Shown here: positions 15,754 through 24,084 of the stretch, one piece after another | Layout of the letters: every line of letters starts with the position of its first letter | How positions within the stretch are numbered: the first letter of the stretch is position 1 | Program-made: the position numbers and the translations under genes | Assembly: GCF_014648995.1 (NCBI RefSeq) | Contig: NZ_BMSE01000009.1 | Location: 240,649 to 304,648 of the forward strand | Length of the DNA: 64,000 nucleotides | Direction: 5' to 3' | DNA from: Streptomyces massasporeus | Lineage (GTDB): Bacteria > Actinomycetota > Actinomycetes > Streptomycetales > Streptomycetaceae | Notes under the pieces: generated by a model | The model's input: the letters and a program-made list of their open reading frames with translations, nothing else | Database searches by the model: none | What the model was told of the DNA's origin: nothing

Positions 15754-16308
15754 ATGGCAAGGATGAGTGCGGAAGAGCGGCGCGAGAGCGTCATCCGGGC
15801 GGCGACGACGGAGTTCGCCCGCGGGGGCTACCACGGCACTTCGACCGAGGCGATCGCCCGCCGGGTCGGCGTCTCGCAGCCGTATCTCTTCCGCCTCTTC
15901 CCGGGCAAGAAGGCGATCTTCCTGGCGGCGGCCGAGCGGTGCGTCGAGGACACCATCCGGATGTTCGCGGAGGCAGCCGAGGGGCTGGAGGGTGAAGAGG
16001 CCCGCCGCGCCATGGGTGATGCGTACGTCGAGACCATCTCCGAACAGCCCGAGCGGCTGATGATGCAGATGCAGATGTACCTCGCCGTGGCGGCCGCGGA
16101 GGAGGAAGGGGACCGCGAGTTCGGCGAAGCCGTACGCACGGGCTGGATGCGGCTGTGGGACACCATCCACCTGCCACTCGGCGCCGACGCCCACGAGACG
16201 ACGACCTTCCTCGCCCAGGGCATGCTCATCAACTGTCTGGTGGCCATGGGCTTCCCGGACGATCACCGGGTCTGGGCGGGGCTGAACCCGTCGGAGTCCG
16301 ACAGCTGA
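15754..16308 (+). CDS. TetR-family transcriptional regulator
   Basis: Repressor of 184 residues. The N-terminal helix-turn-helix is clear (RRESVIRAATTEFARGGY, then STEAIARRVGVSQPYLFRLF at about residues 29-48, then PGKKAIF). The C-terminal ligand-binding part is helical without recognisable ligand signature. The ATG at 15754 (MARMSAEERRES) is preferred over an in-frame start 21 bases earlier because the latter would lie inside the operator. Matching palindromes overlap its own leader and that of the MFS gene, so it most likely represses both and responds to an exported compound. Confidence 0.88.
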   Translation: MARMSAEERRESVIRAATTEFARGGYHGTSTEAIARRVGVSQPYLFRLFPGKKAIFLAAAERCVEDTIRMFAEAAEGLEGEEARRAMGDAYVETISEQPERLMMQMQMYLAVAAAEEEGDREFGEAVRTGWMRLWDTIHLPLGADAHETTTFLAQGMLINCLVAMGFPDDHRVWAGLNPSESDS

Positions 16309-16350
16309 CACGTCAGGGCAAGTAGGCAGGCCTTTTTCATGACCTCGAAA

Positions 16351-16370
16351 GTTAGTAATCAATAACTAAT
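16351..16370. promoter_or_regulatory. TetR operator 2 (efflux gene site)
   Basis: GTTAGTAATCAATAACTAAT, the same half-site GTTAGT/ACTAA as operator 1, 30 bases upstream of the MFS start. Confidence 0.72.
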
Positions 16371-16400
16371 CGATCACGGCACACACTCCATGGGGGAGCG

Positions 16401-17837
16401 ATGTCACAGCAGACCGCACGTCGCGGGGGAGCCGCCTGGGCCCTCGTCATCACCAGCGTCGCCGGATTCATGGCGGCCCTGGACAACCTCGTCGTCACCA
16501 CCGCCCTGCCCTCCATCCGCGAGGACCTCGGCGGCGGACTGCACGACCTGGAATGGACCGTGAGCGCCTACACGCTCACCTTCGCCGTCCTGCTGATGTT
16601 CGGCGCGGCCCTCGGCGACCGCTTCGGCCGGCGCCGGCTGTTCATCGCCGGACTCGCCGTCTTCACCGGCGCATCCGCCGCCGCGGCCATGGCGCCCGGC
16701 ATCGACTCCCTCATCGCCGCCCGCGCGATCCAGGGCGTCGGCGCGGCCGTGATGATGCCGCTGACGCTCACCCTGCTGACCGCCGCCGTGCCCGTCGCCA
16801 AGCGCGGCATGGCGTACGGCATCTGGGGCGCCGTCAACGGACTCGCCGTCGCCTCCGGGCCGCTCGTCGGCGGCACCCTCACCGAACACATCTCCTGGCA
16901 GTGGATCTTCTGGCTGAACGTCCCGCTGGGTCTGGCCCTGCTGCCGCTCGCCCGGCTGCGCCTCGCCGAGTCCCACGGCACCGGAGCCCCGCTCGACGTC
17001 CCCGGCACCCTGCTCGCCAGCGGCGGCCTGTTCGGCATCGTCTACGGCCTGGTCCGCGGCCCGGCCGACGGCTGGACCGGATCCCTCGTGCTGACGGGCC
17101 TGTTCGCGGGCTCCGCGCTGCTCGCCGGCTTCATCCTCTACAGCACCCGCGCCAAGAACCCCATGCTCCCCATGCGGCTGTTCCGCTCCCGTGCCTTCGC
17201 CGGCATCAACGCGGCGAGCCTGCTGATGTTCCTCGGCATGTTCGGCTCGATCTTCCTGCTCAGCCAGTACATGCAGGGCGTCCTCGGCTACTCGCCCACC
17301 GAGGCGGGCCTCAGGATGCTGCCCTGGACCGGCATGCCGATGCTGGTCGCCCCGATCGCCGGCATCCTGGCCGACCGCATCGGCGGCCGCCCGGTCGTCG
17401 CCACGGGCCTCTTCCTGCAGGCCCTGGGCCTCGGCTACATGGCGGTGGTGGCCACGACCGACGCCTCCTACGGCTCTCAGCTGCCCGCCCTGATCGTCAG
17501 CGGCATCGGCATGGCGCTGTACTTCGCCCCCGCCTCGCACCTGGTGATGTCCAGCGTGCGGCCGTCGGAGCAGGGCATCGCCTCCGGGGCCAACAATGCG
17601 CTGCGCGAGGTGGGCGGGGCGCTCGGCATCGCCGTCATGGCGTCGATCTTCGCCGCCCAGGGCGGCTACGAGACCGGCCAGACCTTCGTCGACGGCATGC
17701 GGCCCGCCCTGGTGACGGGCTCCGCGGTGGTCGCCCTCGCCGGCATCGCCGCCCTGCTCATACCGACCCGCCGGCGCACGGAACGGCAGGAGGACCCGGC
17801 CGAACAGGCACCGGTGCTGGAGACGGCCGCCCACTGA
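16401..17837 (+). CDS. MFS drug:H+ antiporter, DHA2 (14-helix) type
   Basis: Efflux protein of 478 residues with about fourteen hydrophobic segments. DHA2 signatures are FMAALDNLVVTTALPSI (helix 1), GDRFGRRRLFIAG (the loop 2-3 motif near residue 72), and AVNGLAVASGPLVGGTL with the helix-5 GP motif, followed by WQWIFWLNVP. The export substrate is unknown. GGGGGAG precedes the ATG. It is probably repressed by the adjacent TetR protein and transcribed with the small ABM-like gene downstream, a set typical of self-protection or detoxification modules. Confidence 0.9.
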   Translation: MSQQTARRGGAAWALVITSVAGFMAALDNLVVTTALPSIREDLGGGLHDLEWTVSAYTLTFAVLLMFGAALGDRFGRRRLFIAGLAVFTGASAAAAMAPGIDSLIAARAIQGVGAAVMMPLTLTLLTAAVPVAKRGMAYGIWGAVNGLAVASGPLVGGTLTEHISWQWIFWLNVPLGLALLPLARLRLAESHGTGAPLDVPGTLLASGGLFGIVYGLVRGPADGWTGSLVLTGLFAGSALLAGFILYSTRAKNPMLPMRLFRSRAFAGINAASLLMFLGMFGSIFLLSQYMQGVLGYSPTEAGLRMLPWTGMPMLVAPIAGILADRIGGRPVVATGLFLQALGLGYMAVVATTDASYGSQLPALIVSGIGMALYFAPASHLVMSSVRPSEQGIASGANNALREVGGALGIAVMASIFAAQGGYETGQTFVDGMRPALVTGSAVVALAGIAALLIPTRRRTERQEDPAEQAPVLETAAH

Positions 17838-17867
17838 CCCCCAAGGACCCGAACAAGGAGAAGCGGC

Positions 17868-18248
17868 ATGCCCACCCTTCCCTGGACCGTCCCGAACACC
17901 CCGCCCCGCGACACCGAGGTGCACGTCTTCGCCTCCCGCTTCGAGACCCGCACGCTGTGGGGAGCCCTGAAGTTCCTCGCCGGGACGCCCGCCGTCTGGC
18001 GGCAGGTCCGCCGCAGCCCCGGCGCCTACGGAGCGACCCTGAAGGCGAAGCCGTTGAAGCGGACCTTCTGGACCCTGTCCGCCTGGGAGTCCAAGGACGC
18101 GCTCCACGCCTTCGTCCGCGCGGGCGCCCACGGCCCCTCCTCACGGGGCCTCGCCCCGCAGATGAAGGACTCGGCCTTCACCACCTGGCAGGTGAACAGC
18201 GACGAACTCCCGCTGTCCTGGTCCGAGGCGCTCCGCCGCCTGCCCTGA
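17868..18248 (+). CDS. DUF3291/ABM-like small protein
   Basis: A 126-residue protein resembling dimeric alpha-beta-barrel proteins annotated as DUF3291 or spheroidene-monooxygenase-like (EVHVFASRFETRTLWGALKF, then FWTLSAWESKDALHAFVRAG, then FTTWQVNSDELPLSW). The DUF-type SAWES...L.AF..... core is the best support. Some relatives are heme-independent monooxygenases, others have no known reaction. AAGGAG stands before the ATG, 30 bases after the MFS gene, so the two are likely one operon and it may modify the exported compound. Confidence 0.65.
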   Translation: MPTLPWTVPNTPPRDTEVHVFASRFETRTLWGALKFLAGTPAVWRQVRRSPGAYGATLKAKPLKRTFWTLSAWESKDALHAFVRAGAHGPSSRGLAPQMKDSAFTTWQVNSDELPLSWSEALRRLP

Positions 18249-18265
18249 CAGCCCACCCCGCGCGC

Positions 18266-18301
18266 GTGCGGCCCCACTCCCCTTGCGGAGCGGGGCCGCA
18301 C
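18266..18301 (+). terminator. Hairpin terminator of the TetR-MFS-ABM module
   Basis: Perfect 10-bp arms GTGCGGCCCC (18266-18275) and GGGGCCGCAC (18292-18301). Confidence 0.75.
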
Positions 18302-18347
18302 ACACGCATGCCCGGCCCTGTCGGTGCCGTCTCGTACTCTTGAGCCC

Positions 18348-19403
18348 GTGCAGGAACTCCACGACGCCCCCCTCGCCCCGCTGACGACCTTCCGGCTGGG
18401 CGGCCCCGCGACCCGGCTGGTCACCGCGACGACGGACGACGAGGTGATCGCCGCCGTACGGGAAGCCGACGAGGCGGGCACCCCGCTGCTGCTCATCGGC
18501 GGCGGCTCGAACCTGGTCATCGGCGACAAGGGCTTCGAGGGCACGGCCCTCGTCCTCGCCACCAAGGGCTACTCCCTCGACGGCACGAACCTGGAGCTCG
18601 CGGCCGGCGAGGTCTGGACCGACGCCGTCGCCCGCACGGTCGAGGCGGGCCTGGCCGGCATCGAGTGCCTGGCCGGCATCCCCGGCTCGGCGGGCGCGAC
18701 CCCCATCCAGAACGTCGGGGCGTACGGCCAGGAGGTCTCCTCGACGATCACCGAGGTCGTCGCCTACGACCGCCGCACCGGCGAGACGGTCACCCTGGCC
18801 AACGAGGACTGCGCCTTCTCCTACCGCCACAGCCGCTTCAAGTCCGACCCCGAGCGCTACGTGGTCCTGCGCGTGCGCTTCTCCCTGGAGGACGCCGAGG
18901 GCCTCTCCGCGCCCCTCCGCTACGCCGAGACGGCCCGGGCCCTCGGGGTGGAAGCGGGCGACCGCGTCCCCCTCGCGTCGGCCCGCGAGACAGTGCTCAA
19001 GCTGCGTGCCGGCAAGGGCATGGTCCTCGACCCCGAGGACCACGACACCTGGTCGGCCGGCTCCTTCTTCACCAACCCGATCCTCACGGACACGGACTTC
19101 GCGGCGTTCCGCGCCCGCGTGCGTGAGCGGCTCGGCGACGGGGTGGAGCCTCCCGCGTACCCGGCCGGTGAGGGCCGCACCAAGACCTCCGCGGCCTGGC
19201 TGATCGACAAGTCCGGCTTCACCAAGGGCTATGGCGACGGTCCGGCCCGCATCTCCACGAAGCACACGCTGGCCCTCACGAACCGGGGGAGCGCGACCAC
19301 CGAGGATCTCCTCGCCCTGGCCCGCGAGGTCGTGGCCGGAGTCCACGAGGCCTTCGGAATCACCCTGGTCAACGAGCCGGTGACGGTCGGAGTCAGCCTG
19401 TAG
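18348..19403 (+). CDS. murB: UDP-N-acetylenolpyruvoylglucosamine reductase
   Basis: Cytoplasmic FAD enzyme that reduces UDP-GlcNAc-enolpyruvate to UDP-MurNAc in peptidoglycan synthesis, 351 residues. FRLGGPA at about 15, LLIGGGSNLVIGD near 50 (FAD binding), GIPGSAGATPIQNVGAYGQE near 112 and YRHSRFK near 160 are family motifs; the late AWLIDKSGFTKG carries the proton-donor region. The GTG has no ribosome site, but TACTCT lies 7 bases upstream, which fits leaderless translation from a -10 element. Confidence 0.95.
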   Translation: MQELHDAPLAPLTTFRLGGPATRLVTATTDDEVIAAVREADEAGTPLLLIGGGSNLVIGDKGFEGTALVLATKGYSLDGTNLELAAGEVWTDAVARTVEAGLAGIECLAGIPGSAGATPIQNVGAYGQEVSSTITEVVAYDRRTGETVTLANEDCAFSYRHSRFKSDPERYVVLRVRFSLEDAEGLSAPLRYAETARALGVEAGDRVPLASARETVLKLRAGKGMVLDPEDHDTWSAGSFFTNPILTDTDFAAFRARVRERLGDGVEPPAYPAGEGRTKTSAAWLIDKSGFTKGYGDGPARISTKHTLALTNRGSATTEDLLALAREVVAGVHEAFGITLVNEPVTVGVSL

Positions 19404-19524
19404 GCACCCGACGCCGCTGCTGGGGCCGGGGGGTCCGCAACCCGGCGCCTTGGGGTGCTGCGGCGTCGGTGCTGAGGCCGGGTGGGTCCGCAGCCCGGCG
19501 TAGCGGGGTGCCGCTGCGCCCACC

Positions 19525-19568
19525 CTCCCCCAAGCTCTCGGCTCCGCTCGAGCAGGGGGGACCCCCAT
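19525..19568. repeat. Streptomyces-type intergenic palindromic repeat
   Basis: CTCCCCCAAGCTCTCGGCTC continuing to a GAGCAGGGGGGACCCCCAT end. I recognise this as a sequence scattered between genes in many Streptomyces genomes. It can fold through its C-run and G-run. Confidence 0.6.
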
Positions 19569-19686
19569 CGCCCCTAGCGGCACGCATGCCCGCAGCGGGG
19601 GCGGCTCGCAGCTGAGCGGCGCGTGCTCGCAGCTGGGGCGCGCCACGACGCTCCCGCAGCCGCCGTCGTACGCAAGGGGTCGTGTC

Positions 19687-19775
19687 GGGGGGTGTCCGCC
19701 CGCAGCGGTTGGCGCGTCAACGCCAGTCAGTCGGTATGAAGGTCCATCGCGCCGTTCCGAGGACGGACACCCCCC
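19687..19775. repeat. Long-range inverted repeat between murB and add
   Basis: Perfect 12-bp arms GGGGGGTGTCCG (19687-19698) and CGGACACCCCCC (19764-19775) enclose 65 bases with a further small inverted repeat (TTGGCG...CGCCA). It lies between convergent genes, so it could serve as a two-way terminator or be a miniature mobile-element relic. No coding sequence is seen in the 415-base gap 19404-19818. Confidence 0.45.
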
Positions 19776-19818
19776 GGCGCGGCCCCGACCCACCACTCGG
19801 CACAGTCGAGGACACGAG

Positions 19819-20850
19819 CTACGACGCCAGCCAGTCGTCCACCCCCGCCAGCAGCTTCGTCTTCACATCCTCCGGCGCCGCCGACCCCCGCACCGACTGC
19901 CGAGCCACCTCCGCCAGCTCCGCATCTGTGAACCCGTGATACCGCCGCGCGATCTCGTACTGCGCGGCAAGACGCGACCCGAACAGCAACGGATCGTCCG
20001 CGCCCAGCGCCAACGGCACCCCCGCCTCGAACAGCGTCCGCAGCGGCACGTCCTCCGGCTTCTCGTACACCCCCAGCGCCACGTTCGACGCCGGGCACAC
20101 CTCGCACGTCACCTGCCGGTCCGCCAGCCGCTTCATCAGCCGCGGATCCTCCGCCGCCCGCACCCCGTGCCCCACCCGGTTCGCCCCCAGGTCGTCCAGG
20201 CAGTCCCGCACCGACGACGGCCCCGCGAGCTCACCCCCGTGCGGCGCCGACAGCAACCCGGCCTCACGCGCGATCCCGAACGCCCGGTCGAAGTCCCGTG
20301 CCATCCCCCGACGCTCGTCGTTCGACAGCCCGAACCCGACGACCCCCCGGTCCGCGTACCTCGTCGCCAGCCGCGCCAGCGTCCGCGCGTCCAGCGGATG
20401 CTTCATCCGGTTCGCCGCGACCAGCACCCGCATCCCGAGCCCGGTCTCCCGCGACGTCGTCTCCACCGCGTCGAGGATGACCTCCAGCGCCGGGATCAGC
20501 CCGCCCAGCCGCGGCGCGTACGACGTCGGGTCGACCTGGATCTCCAGCCACCCCGACCCGTCCCGCACGTCCTCCTCCGCGGCCTCCCGCACCAGCCGCT
20601 GGATGTCCTCCGGCTCCCGCAGGCACGAGCGCGCCGCGTCGTACAGCCGCTGGAAGCGGAACCAACCCCGCTCGTCCGTCGCCCGCAGACTCGGTGGCTC
20701 CCCGCCGGCCAGGGCCTCGGTCAGCGCGTCGGGCAACCGCACGCCGTGCTTGTCGGCCAGTTCCAGCACGGTCGAGGGGCGCATCGACCCGGTGAAGTGC
20801 AGGTGCAGGTGGGCTTTCGGCAGTTCAGAGACATCACGTTCACGCTCCAT
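19819..20850 (-). CDS. add: Adenosine deaminase family protein
   Basis: Metal-dependent deaminase of 343 residues, adenosine to inosine being the expected reaction in purine salvage. The metal-binding LPKAHLHLHFTGSMRPST opens the protein, APHGGELAG (canonical HAGE) is near residue 198, GHGVRA near 228 and GADDPLLF near 280 supplies the catalytic Asp pair. The first motif carries HFTGS where the standard enzyme has HLEGS or HLDGS, marking a variant actinobacterial subgroup, so a related substrate such as another 6-aminopurine nucleoside is possible. The ATG at 20850 agrees with family length. Confidence 0.85.
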   Translation of the reverse strand: MERERDVSELPKAHLHLHFTGSMRPSTVLELADKHGVRLPDALTEALAGGEPPSLRATDERGWFRFQRLYDAARSCLREPEDIQRLVREAAEEDVRDGSGWLEIQVDPTSYAPRLGGLIPALEVILDAVETTSRETGLGMRVLVAANRMKHPLDARTLARLATRYADRGVVGFGLSNDERRGMARDFDRAFGIAREAGLLSAPHGGELAGPSSVRDCLDDLGANRVGHGVRAAEDPRLMKRLADRQVTCEVCPASNVALGVYEKPEDVPLRTLFEAGVPLALGADDPLLFGSRLAAQYEIARRYHGFTDAELAEVARQSVRGSAAPEDVKTKLLAGVDDWLAS

Positions 20851-20929
20851 CCCAGGATCCTGCCGTATGCCTCAGCAGTCCCGACAGCGTTTTCCCCGAA
20901 CGTGGTCTTGCTCGCACGCGCACACGACA

Positions 20930-20964
20930 GAGCGGGCCGCCCCCGCAAGGGGAACGGCCCGCTC
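20930..20964 (-). terminator. Hairpin terminator of aspC
   Basis: Perfect 10-bp arms GAGCGGGCCG and CGGCCCGCTC, 26 bases past the aspC stop on the minus strand. Confidence 0.7.
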
Positions 20965-20968
20965 CAAA

Positions 20969-20984
20969 CTACTCACGTGAGTAG
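20969..20984. promoter_or_regulatory. 16-bp perfect palindrome upstream of add
   Basis: CTACTCACGTGAGTAG, fully self-complementary, between the aspC stop and terminator and about 120 bases upstream of add. It has the size and symmetry of a TetR-type operator; the cognate regulator is not apparent. Confidence 0.45.
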
Positions 20985-20990
20985 GCTGGA

Positions 20991-22217
20991 TCAGTCCCTG
21001 GCCTCCGCCAGCAGCTTCTGGATCCGGCTCACACCCTCGACCAGATCCTCGTCACCCAGCGCGTACGACAGCCGCAGGTACCCGGGCGTACCGAACGCCT
21101 CACCCGGCACCACCGCGACCTCGGACTCCTCCAGGATCAGCGCGGCGAGCTCGACCGTGTCCTTGGGCCGCCGGCCCCGGATCTCCTTGCCGACCAGGGC
21201 CTTCACCGACGGGTAGGCGTAGAACGCACCCTCCGGCTCCGGGCACACCACGCCGTCGATCTCGTTCAGCATCCGCACGATGGTCTTGCGCCGCCGGTCG
21301 AACGCCTCACGCATCTTCGCGACGGCGTCCAGCTCACCGGAGACGGCGGCCAGCGCGGCCGCCTGGGCGACGTTGGACACGTTCGACGTGGCGTGCGACT
21401 GCAGGTTGGTCGCCGCCTTGACGACGTCCTTCGGGCCGATGATCCACCCGACACGCCAGCCGGTCATCGCGTACGTCTTCGCGACACCGTTGACCACGAC
21501 ACACTTGTCGCGCAGTTCCGGCAGCACCGCCGGCAGCGACACGGCGGAGGCGCCGCCGTAGACGAGGTGCTCGTAGATCTCGTCGGTCATCACCCACAGG
21601 CCGTGCTCGACGGCCCAGCGGCCGATGGCTTCGGTCTCCTGCTCGCTGTAGACCGCGCCGGTCGGGTTGGACGGGGAGACGAAGAGGACGACCTTCGTCT
21701 TCTCCGTGCGCGCCGCCTCCAGCTGCTCGACGGACACCCGGTAGCCGGTCGTCTCGTCGGCGACGACCTCCACCGGGACACCGCCGGCCAGCCGGATCGA
21801 CTCCGGGTACGTCGTCCAGTACGGCGCGGGCACGATGACCTCGTCGCCCGGGTCGAGGATCGCGGCGAAGGCCTCGTAGATGGCCTGCTTGCCACCGTTG
21901 GTGACCAGGATCTGCGACACGTCGGGCTCGTAGCCGGAGTCCCGCAGCGTCTTCGCGGCGATGGCGGCCTTCAGCTCGGGCAGGCCGCCGGCCGGCGTGT
22001 AGCGGTGGAACTTCGGGTTCTTGCAGGCCTCGATCGCGGCCTCGACGATGTAGTCCGGGGTGGGGAAGTCGGGCTCACCGGCGCCGAAGCCGATCACCGG
22101 CCGCCCTGCGGCCTTGAGGGCCTTGGCCTTGGCGTCCACGGCGAGGGTGGCGGACTCGGAGATCGCGCCGACTCGGGCGGAGACCCGGCGCTCGGTGGGA
22201 GGGGTTGCAGCGCTCAT
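20991..22217 (-). CDS. aspC: Pyridoxal-phosphate aminotransferase, aspartate type (class I)
   Basis: Class I aminotransferase of 408 residues that exchanges amino groups between aspartate or related amino acids and 2-oxoglutarate. GFGAGEPDFPTPDYIVEAA near residue 40, VSPSNPTGAVYS near 175, the PLP-binding lysine in VVNGVAKTYAMTGWRVGW near 240 and the substrate Arg in GYLRLSYAL near 385 are in place. The ATG at 22217 is chosen for the GGGGCCC in front; another in-frame ATG lies three codons upstream. In Streptomyces this gene regularly sits between add and secE. Confidence 0.92.
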   Translation of the reverse strand: MSAATPPTERRVSARVGAISESATLAVDAKAKALKAAGRPVIGFGAGEPDFPTPDYIVEAAIEACKNPKFHRYTPAGGLPELKAAIAAKTLRDSGYEPDVSQILVTNGGKQAIYEAFAAILDPGDEVIVPAPYWTTYPESIRLAGGVPVEVVADETTGYRVSVEQLEAARTEKTKVVLFVSPSNPTGAVYSEQETEAIGRWAVEHGLWVMTDEIYEHLVYGGASAVSLPAVLPELRDKCVVVNGVAKTYAMTGWRVGWIIGPKDVVKAATNLQSHATSNVSNVAQAAALAAVSGELDAVAKMREAFDRRRKTIVRMLNEIDGVVCPEPEGAFYAYPSVKALVGKEIRGRRPKDTVELAALILEESEVAVVPGEAFGTPGYLRLSYALGDEDLVEGVSRIQKLLAEARD

Positions 22218-22226
22218 GGGCCCCAT

Positions 22227-22523
22227 CGTTTCAGACCGGAAACGCGCGCGGCACGGGGGTTTCACAGACTGAACAACGTCGGGCAAACCCTTGAACAACA
22301 GTGCGGATCACCCGCACGGCCTGGGCGATCTTCAGCGCATTCACGTCAGCCCGCCCCCGGTTCCGGAGGCGATCTTGCGCCAACGAGCCCTGTCGCGGGC
22401 CCTTTCTGTTCGACGACCGGCCGCCGAGCACGTACACTCTCACCTCGTTGGCCTTCAGCAGGCCGCGCCCGTTCGGTGCACACCAAGCATCCGGATGGAT
22501 GCGGTACGTTGGGGGACACACAA
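22227..22523. other. Upstream region of aspC and tRNA-Trp
   Basis: No gene seen. TACACT at about 22434-22439 could be a -10 element for the tRNA-Trp/secE transcript. The rest is unremarkable GC-rich sequence. Confidence 0.35.
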
Positions 22524-22596
22524 AGGGTCGTAGCTCAATTGGTAGAGCACTGGTCTCCAAAACCAGCGGTTGGGGGTTCAAGTCCCTCCGGCCCTG
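22524..22596 (+). tRNA. tRNA-Trp (CCA anticodon)
   Basis: Complete 73-nt cloverleaf: acceptor AGGGTCG with CGGCCCT, anticodon stem CTGGT/ACCAG with loop CTCCAAA (CCA), T arm GGGGG-TTCAAGT-CCCTC, discriminator G. It lies directly upstream of secE, as in other actinobacteria. Confidence 0.96.
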
Positions 22597-22704
22597 CTAC
22601 ACACTCCTTCGCCAGGATGTGTGCGCATGTACGTACAGCAATGCACCGCCGTGCGGCTCAGACCGGGCGCGGCACGGCCACGACCCGGAATCAGGTGAGG
22701 ACGA

Positions 22705-22989
22705 GTGACGGACGCCGTGGGCTCCATCGACATGCCTGATGCCCAGGACGAGGCGCCGGAGTCCAAGAAGACTCGCAAGGGCGGCAAGCGCGGCAAGAAG
22801 GGCCCGCTGAAGCGGCTCGCCCTCTTCTACCGTCAGATCGTCGCGGAACTGCGCAAGGTCGTCTGGCCGACGCGCAACCAGCTGACGACCTACACGACCG
22901 TGGTGATCGTCTTCGTCGTCATCATGATCGGCCTGGTCACCGTGATTGACTATGGGCTCAGCAACGCCGCCAAGTACGTGTTCGGCTGA
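22705..22989 (+). CDS. secE: Preprotein translocase subunit SecE
   Basis: Single-helix subunit of the Sec translocon, 94 residues. A charged N-terminal tail (KKTRKGGKRGKKGPLKR) leads into the amphipathic FYRQIVAELRKVVWPTRNQL helix, which clamps SecY, and then one membrane helix (VVIVFVVIMIGLVTVI). GTG start with GAGGACGA before it. It is followed by nusG in the usual order. Confidence 0.96.
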   Translation: MTDAVGSIDMPDAQDEAPESKKTRKGGKRGKKGPLKRLALFYRQIVAELRKVVWPTRNQLTTYTTVVIVFVVIMIGLVTVIDYGLSNAAKYVFG

Positions 22990-23069
22990 GCAGTCCGCGA
23001 AGAGCGCCGAGGTACCCGGCGCTCCTTTCGCATGTTCCACCCCCATGTATCCAGGAAGAAGCAGCCACC

Positions 23070-23918
23070 GTGTCTGACCCGAACGTGAACGACGCCATCG
23101 AGCCTGTCGAGTCCGTCGAGGACGAGCTCGACATCGTCGAGGGCGCGGACAGCGAGGACACCGAGGCCTCCGCCGAGGTCGAGGCTGCCGACGCCGTCGC
23201 GGACGACGCCGCCGCGGCGGAGACCGAGGACGCCGAAGAGGCGGAGACCGAGGACGCCGAAGAGGCCGCGGAAGAACTCGAGGAAGAGCCCGAGGACGAC
23301 CGCGACCCGATCGAGAAGCTCCGCGAGGAACTGCGGGTCCTGCCCGGCGAGTGGTACGTCATCCACACCTACGCCGGCTACGAGAACCGCGTGAAGACCA
23401 ACCTCGAGCAGCGCGCCGTCTCGCTGAACGTCGAGGACTACATCTTCCAGGCCGAGGTGCCGCAGGAAGAGGTCGTCCAGATCAAGAACGGCGACCGCAA
23501 GACGATCAAGCAGAACAAGCTTCCGGGCTACGTCCTCGTCCGCATGGACCTGACGAACGAGTCCTGGGGTGTCGTCCGCAACACCCCCGGCGTCACCGGC
23601 TTCGTGGGCAACGCCTACGACCCGTACCCGCTGACCCTGGACGAGATCGTCAAGATGCTCGCCCCCGAGGCCGAGGAGAAGGCCGCCCGCGAGGCCGCCG
23701 AGGCCGAGGGCAAGCCGGCTCCGCAGCGCAAGGTCGAGGTCCAGGTGCTGGACTTCGAGGTCGGCGACTCGGTCACCGTCACCGACGGCCCGTTCGCCAC
23801 GTTGCAGGCGACCATCAACGAGATCAACCCGGACTCGAAGAAGGTCAAGGGCCTCGTCGAGATCTTCGGCCGCGAGACGCCGGTCGAGCTCTCCTTCGAC
23901 CAGATCCAGAAGAACTAA
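23070..23918 (+). CDS. nusG: Transcription termination/antitermination factor NusG
   Basis: RNA-polymerase-binding elongation factor of 282 residues. The NGN domain begins at WYVIHTYAGYENRVK near residue 95 and the C-terminal KOW domain is the VGDSVTVTDGPFATLQATI stretch near 232. An acidic N-terminal extension of about 85 residues precedes the NGN domain, with an exact repeat of ETEDAEEA. Such extensions occur in Streptomyces NusG but not in E. coli; their function is unknown. GTG start. Confidence 0.96.
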   Translation: MSDPNVNDAIEPVESVEDELDIVEGADSEDTEASAEVEAADAVADDAAAAETEDAEEAETEDAEEAAEELEEEPEDDRDPIEKLREELRVLPGEWYVIHTYAGYENRVKTNLEQRAVSLNVEDYIFQAEVPQEEVVQIKNGDRKTIKQNKLPGYVLVRMDLTNESWGVVRNTPGVTGFVGNAYDPYPLTLDEIVKMLAPEAEEKAAREAAEAEGKPAPQRKVEVQVLDFEVGDSVTVTDGPFATLQATINEINPDSKKVKGLVEIFGRETPVELSFDQIQKN

Positions 23919-23936
23919 CTTCCGGACTCACCGCTT

Positions 23937-23987
23937 CCGCGCAGGTCAGGCGATCGCTCCGGCGCTTGCCTGACCTGCGCGGTTTTT
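23937..23987 (+). terminator. Strong intrinsic terminator after nusG
   Basis: Perfect 15-bp arms (23937-23951 and 23968-23982) followed by TTTTT at 23983-23987, one of the few classical U-tailed terminators in the window. Confidence 0.92.
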
Positions 23988-24013
23988 GGCCGCGCATCTA
24001 TACCCGTTATCGT
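23986..24013 (+). promoter_or_regulatory. Putative rplK-rplA promoter
   Basis: TTGGCC (23986-23991), a 16-base spacer and TATCGT (24008-24013), directly after the nusG terminator. Confidence 0.5.
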
Positions 24014-24084
24014 TGTGCGGTATGCCTGCGTCCGGGTGGTCCCCGTACGCAGGCAGGACCCGAATCGAAAGGACCCGGAGAGCT

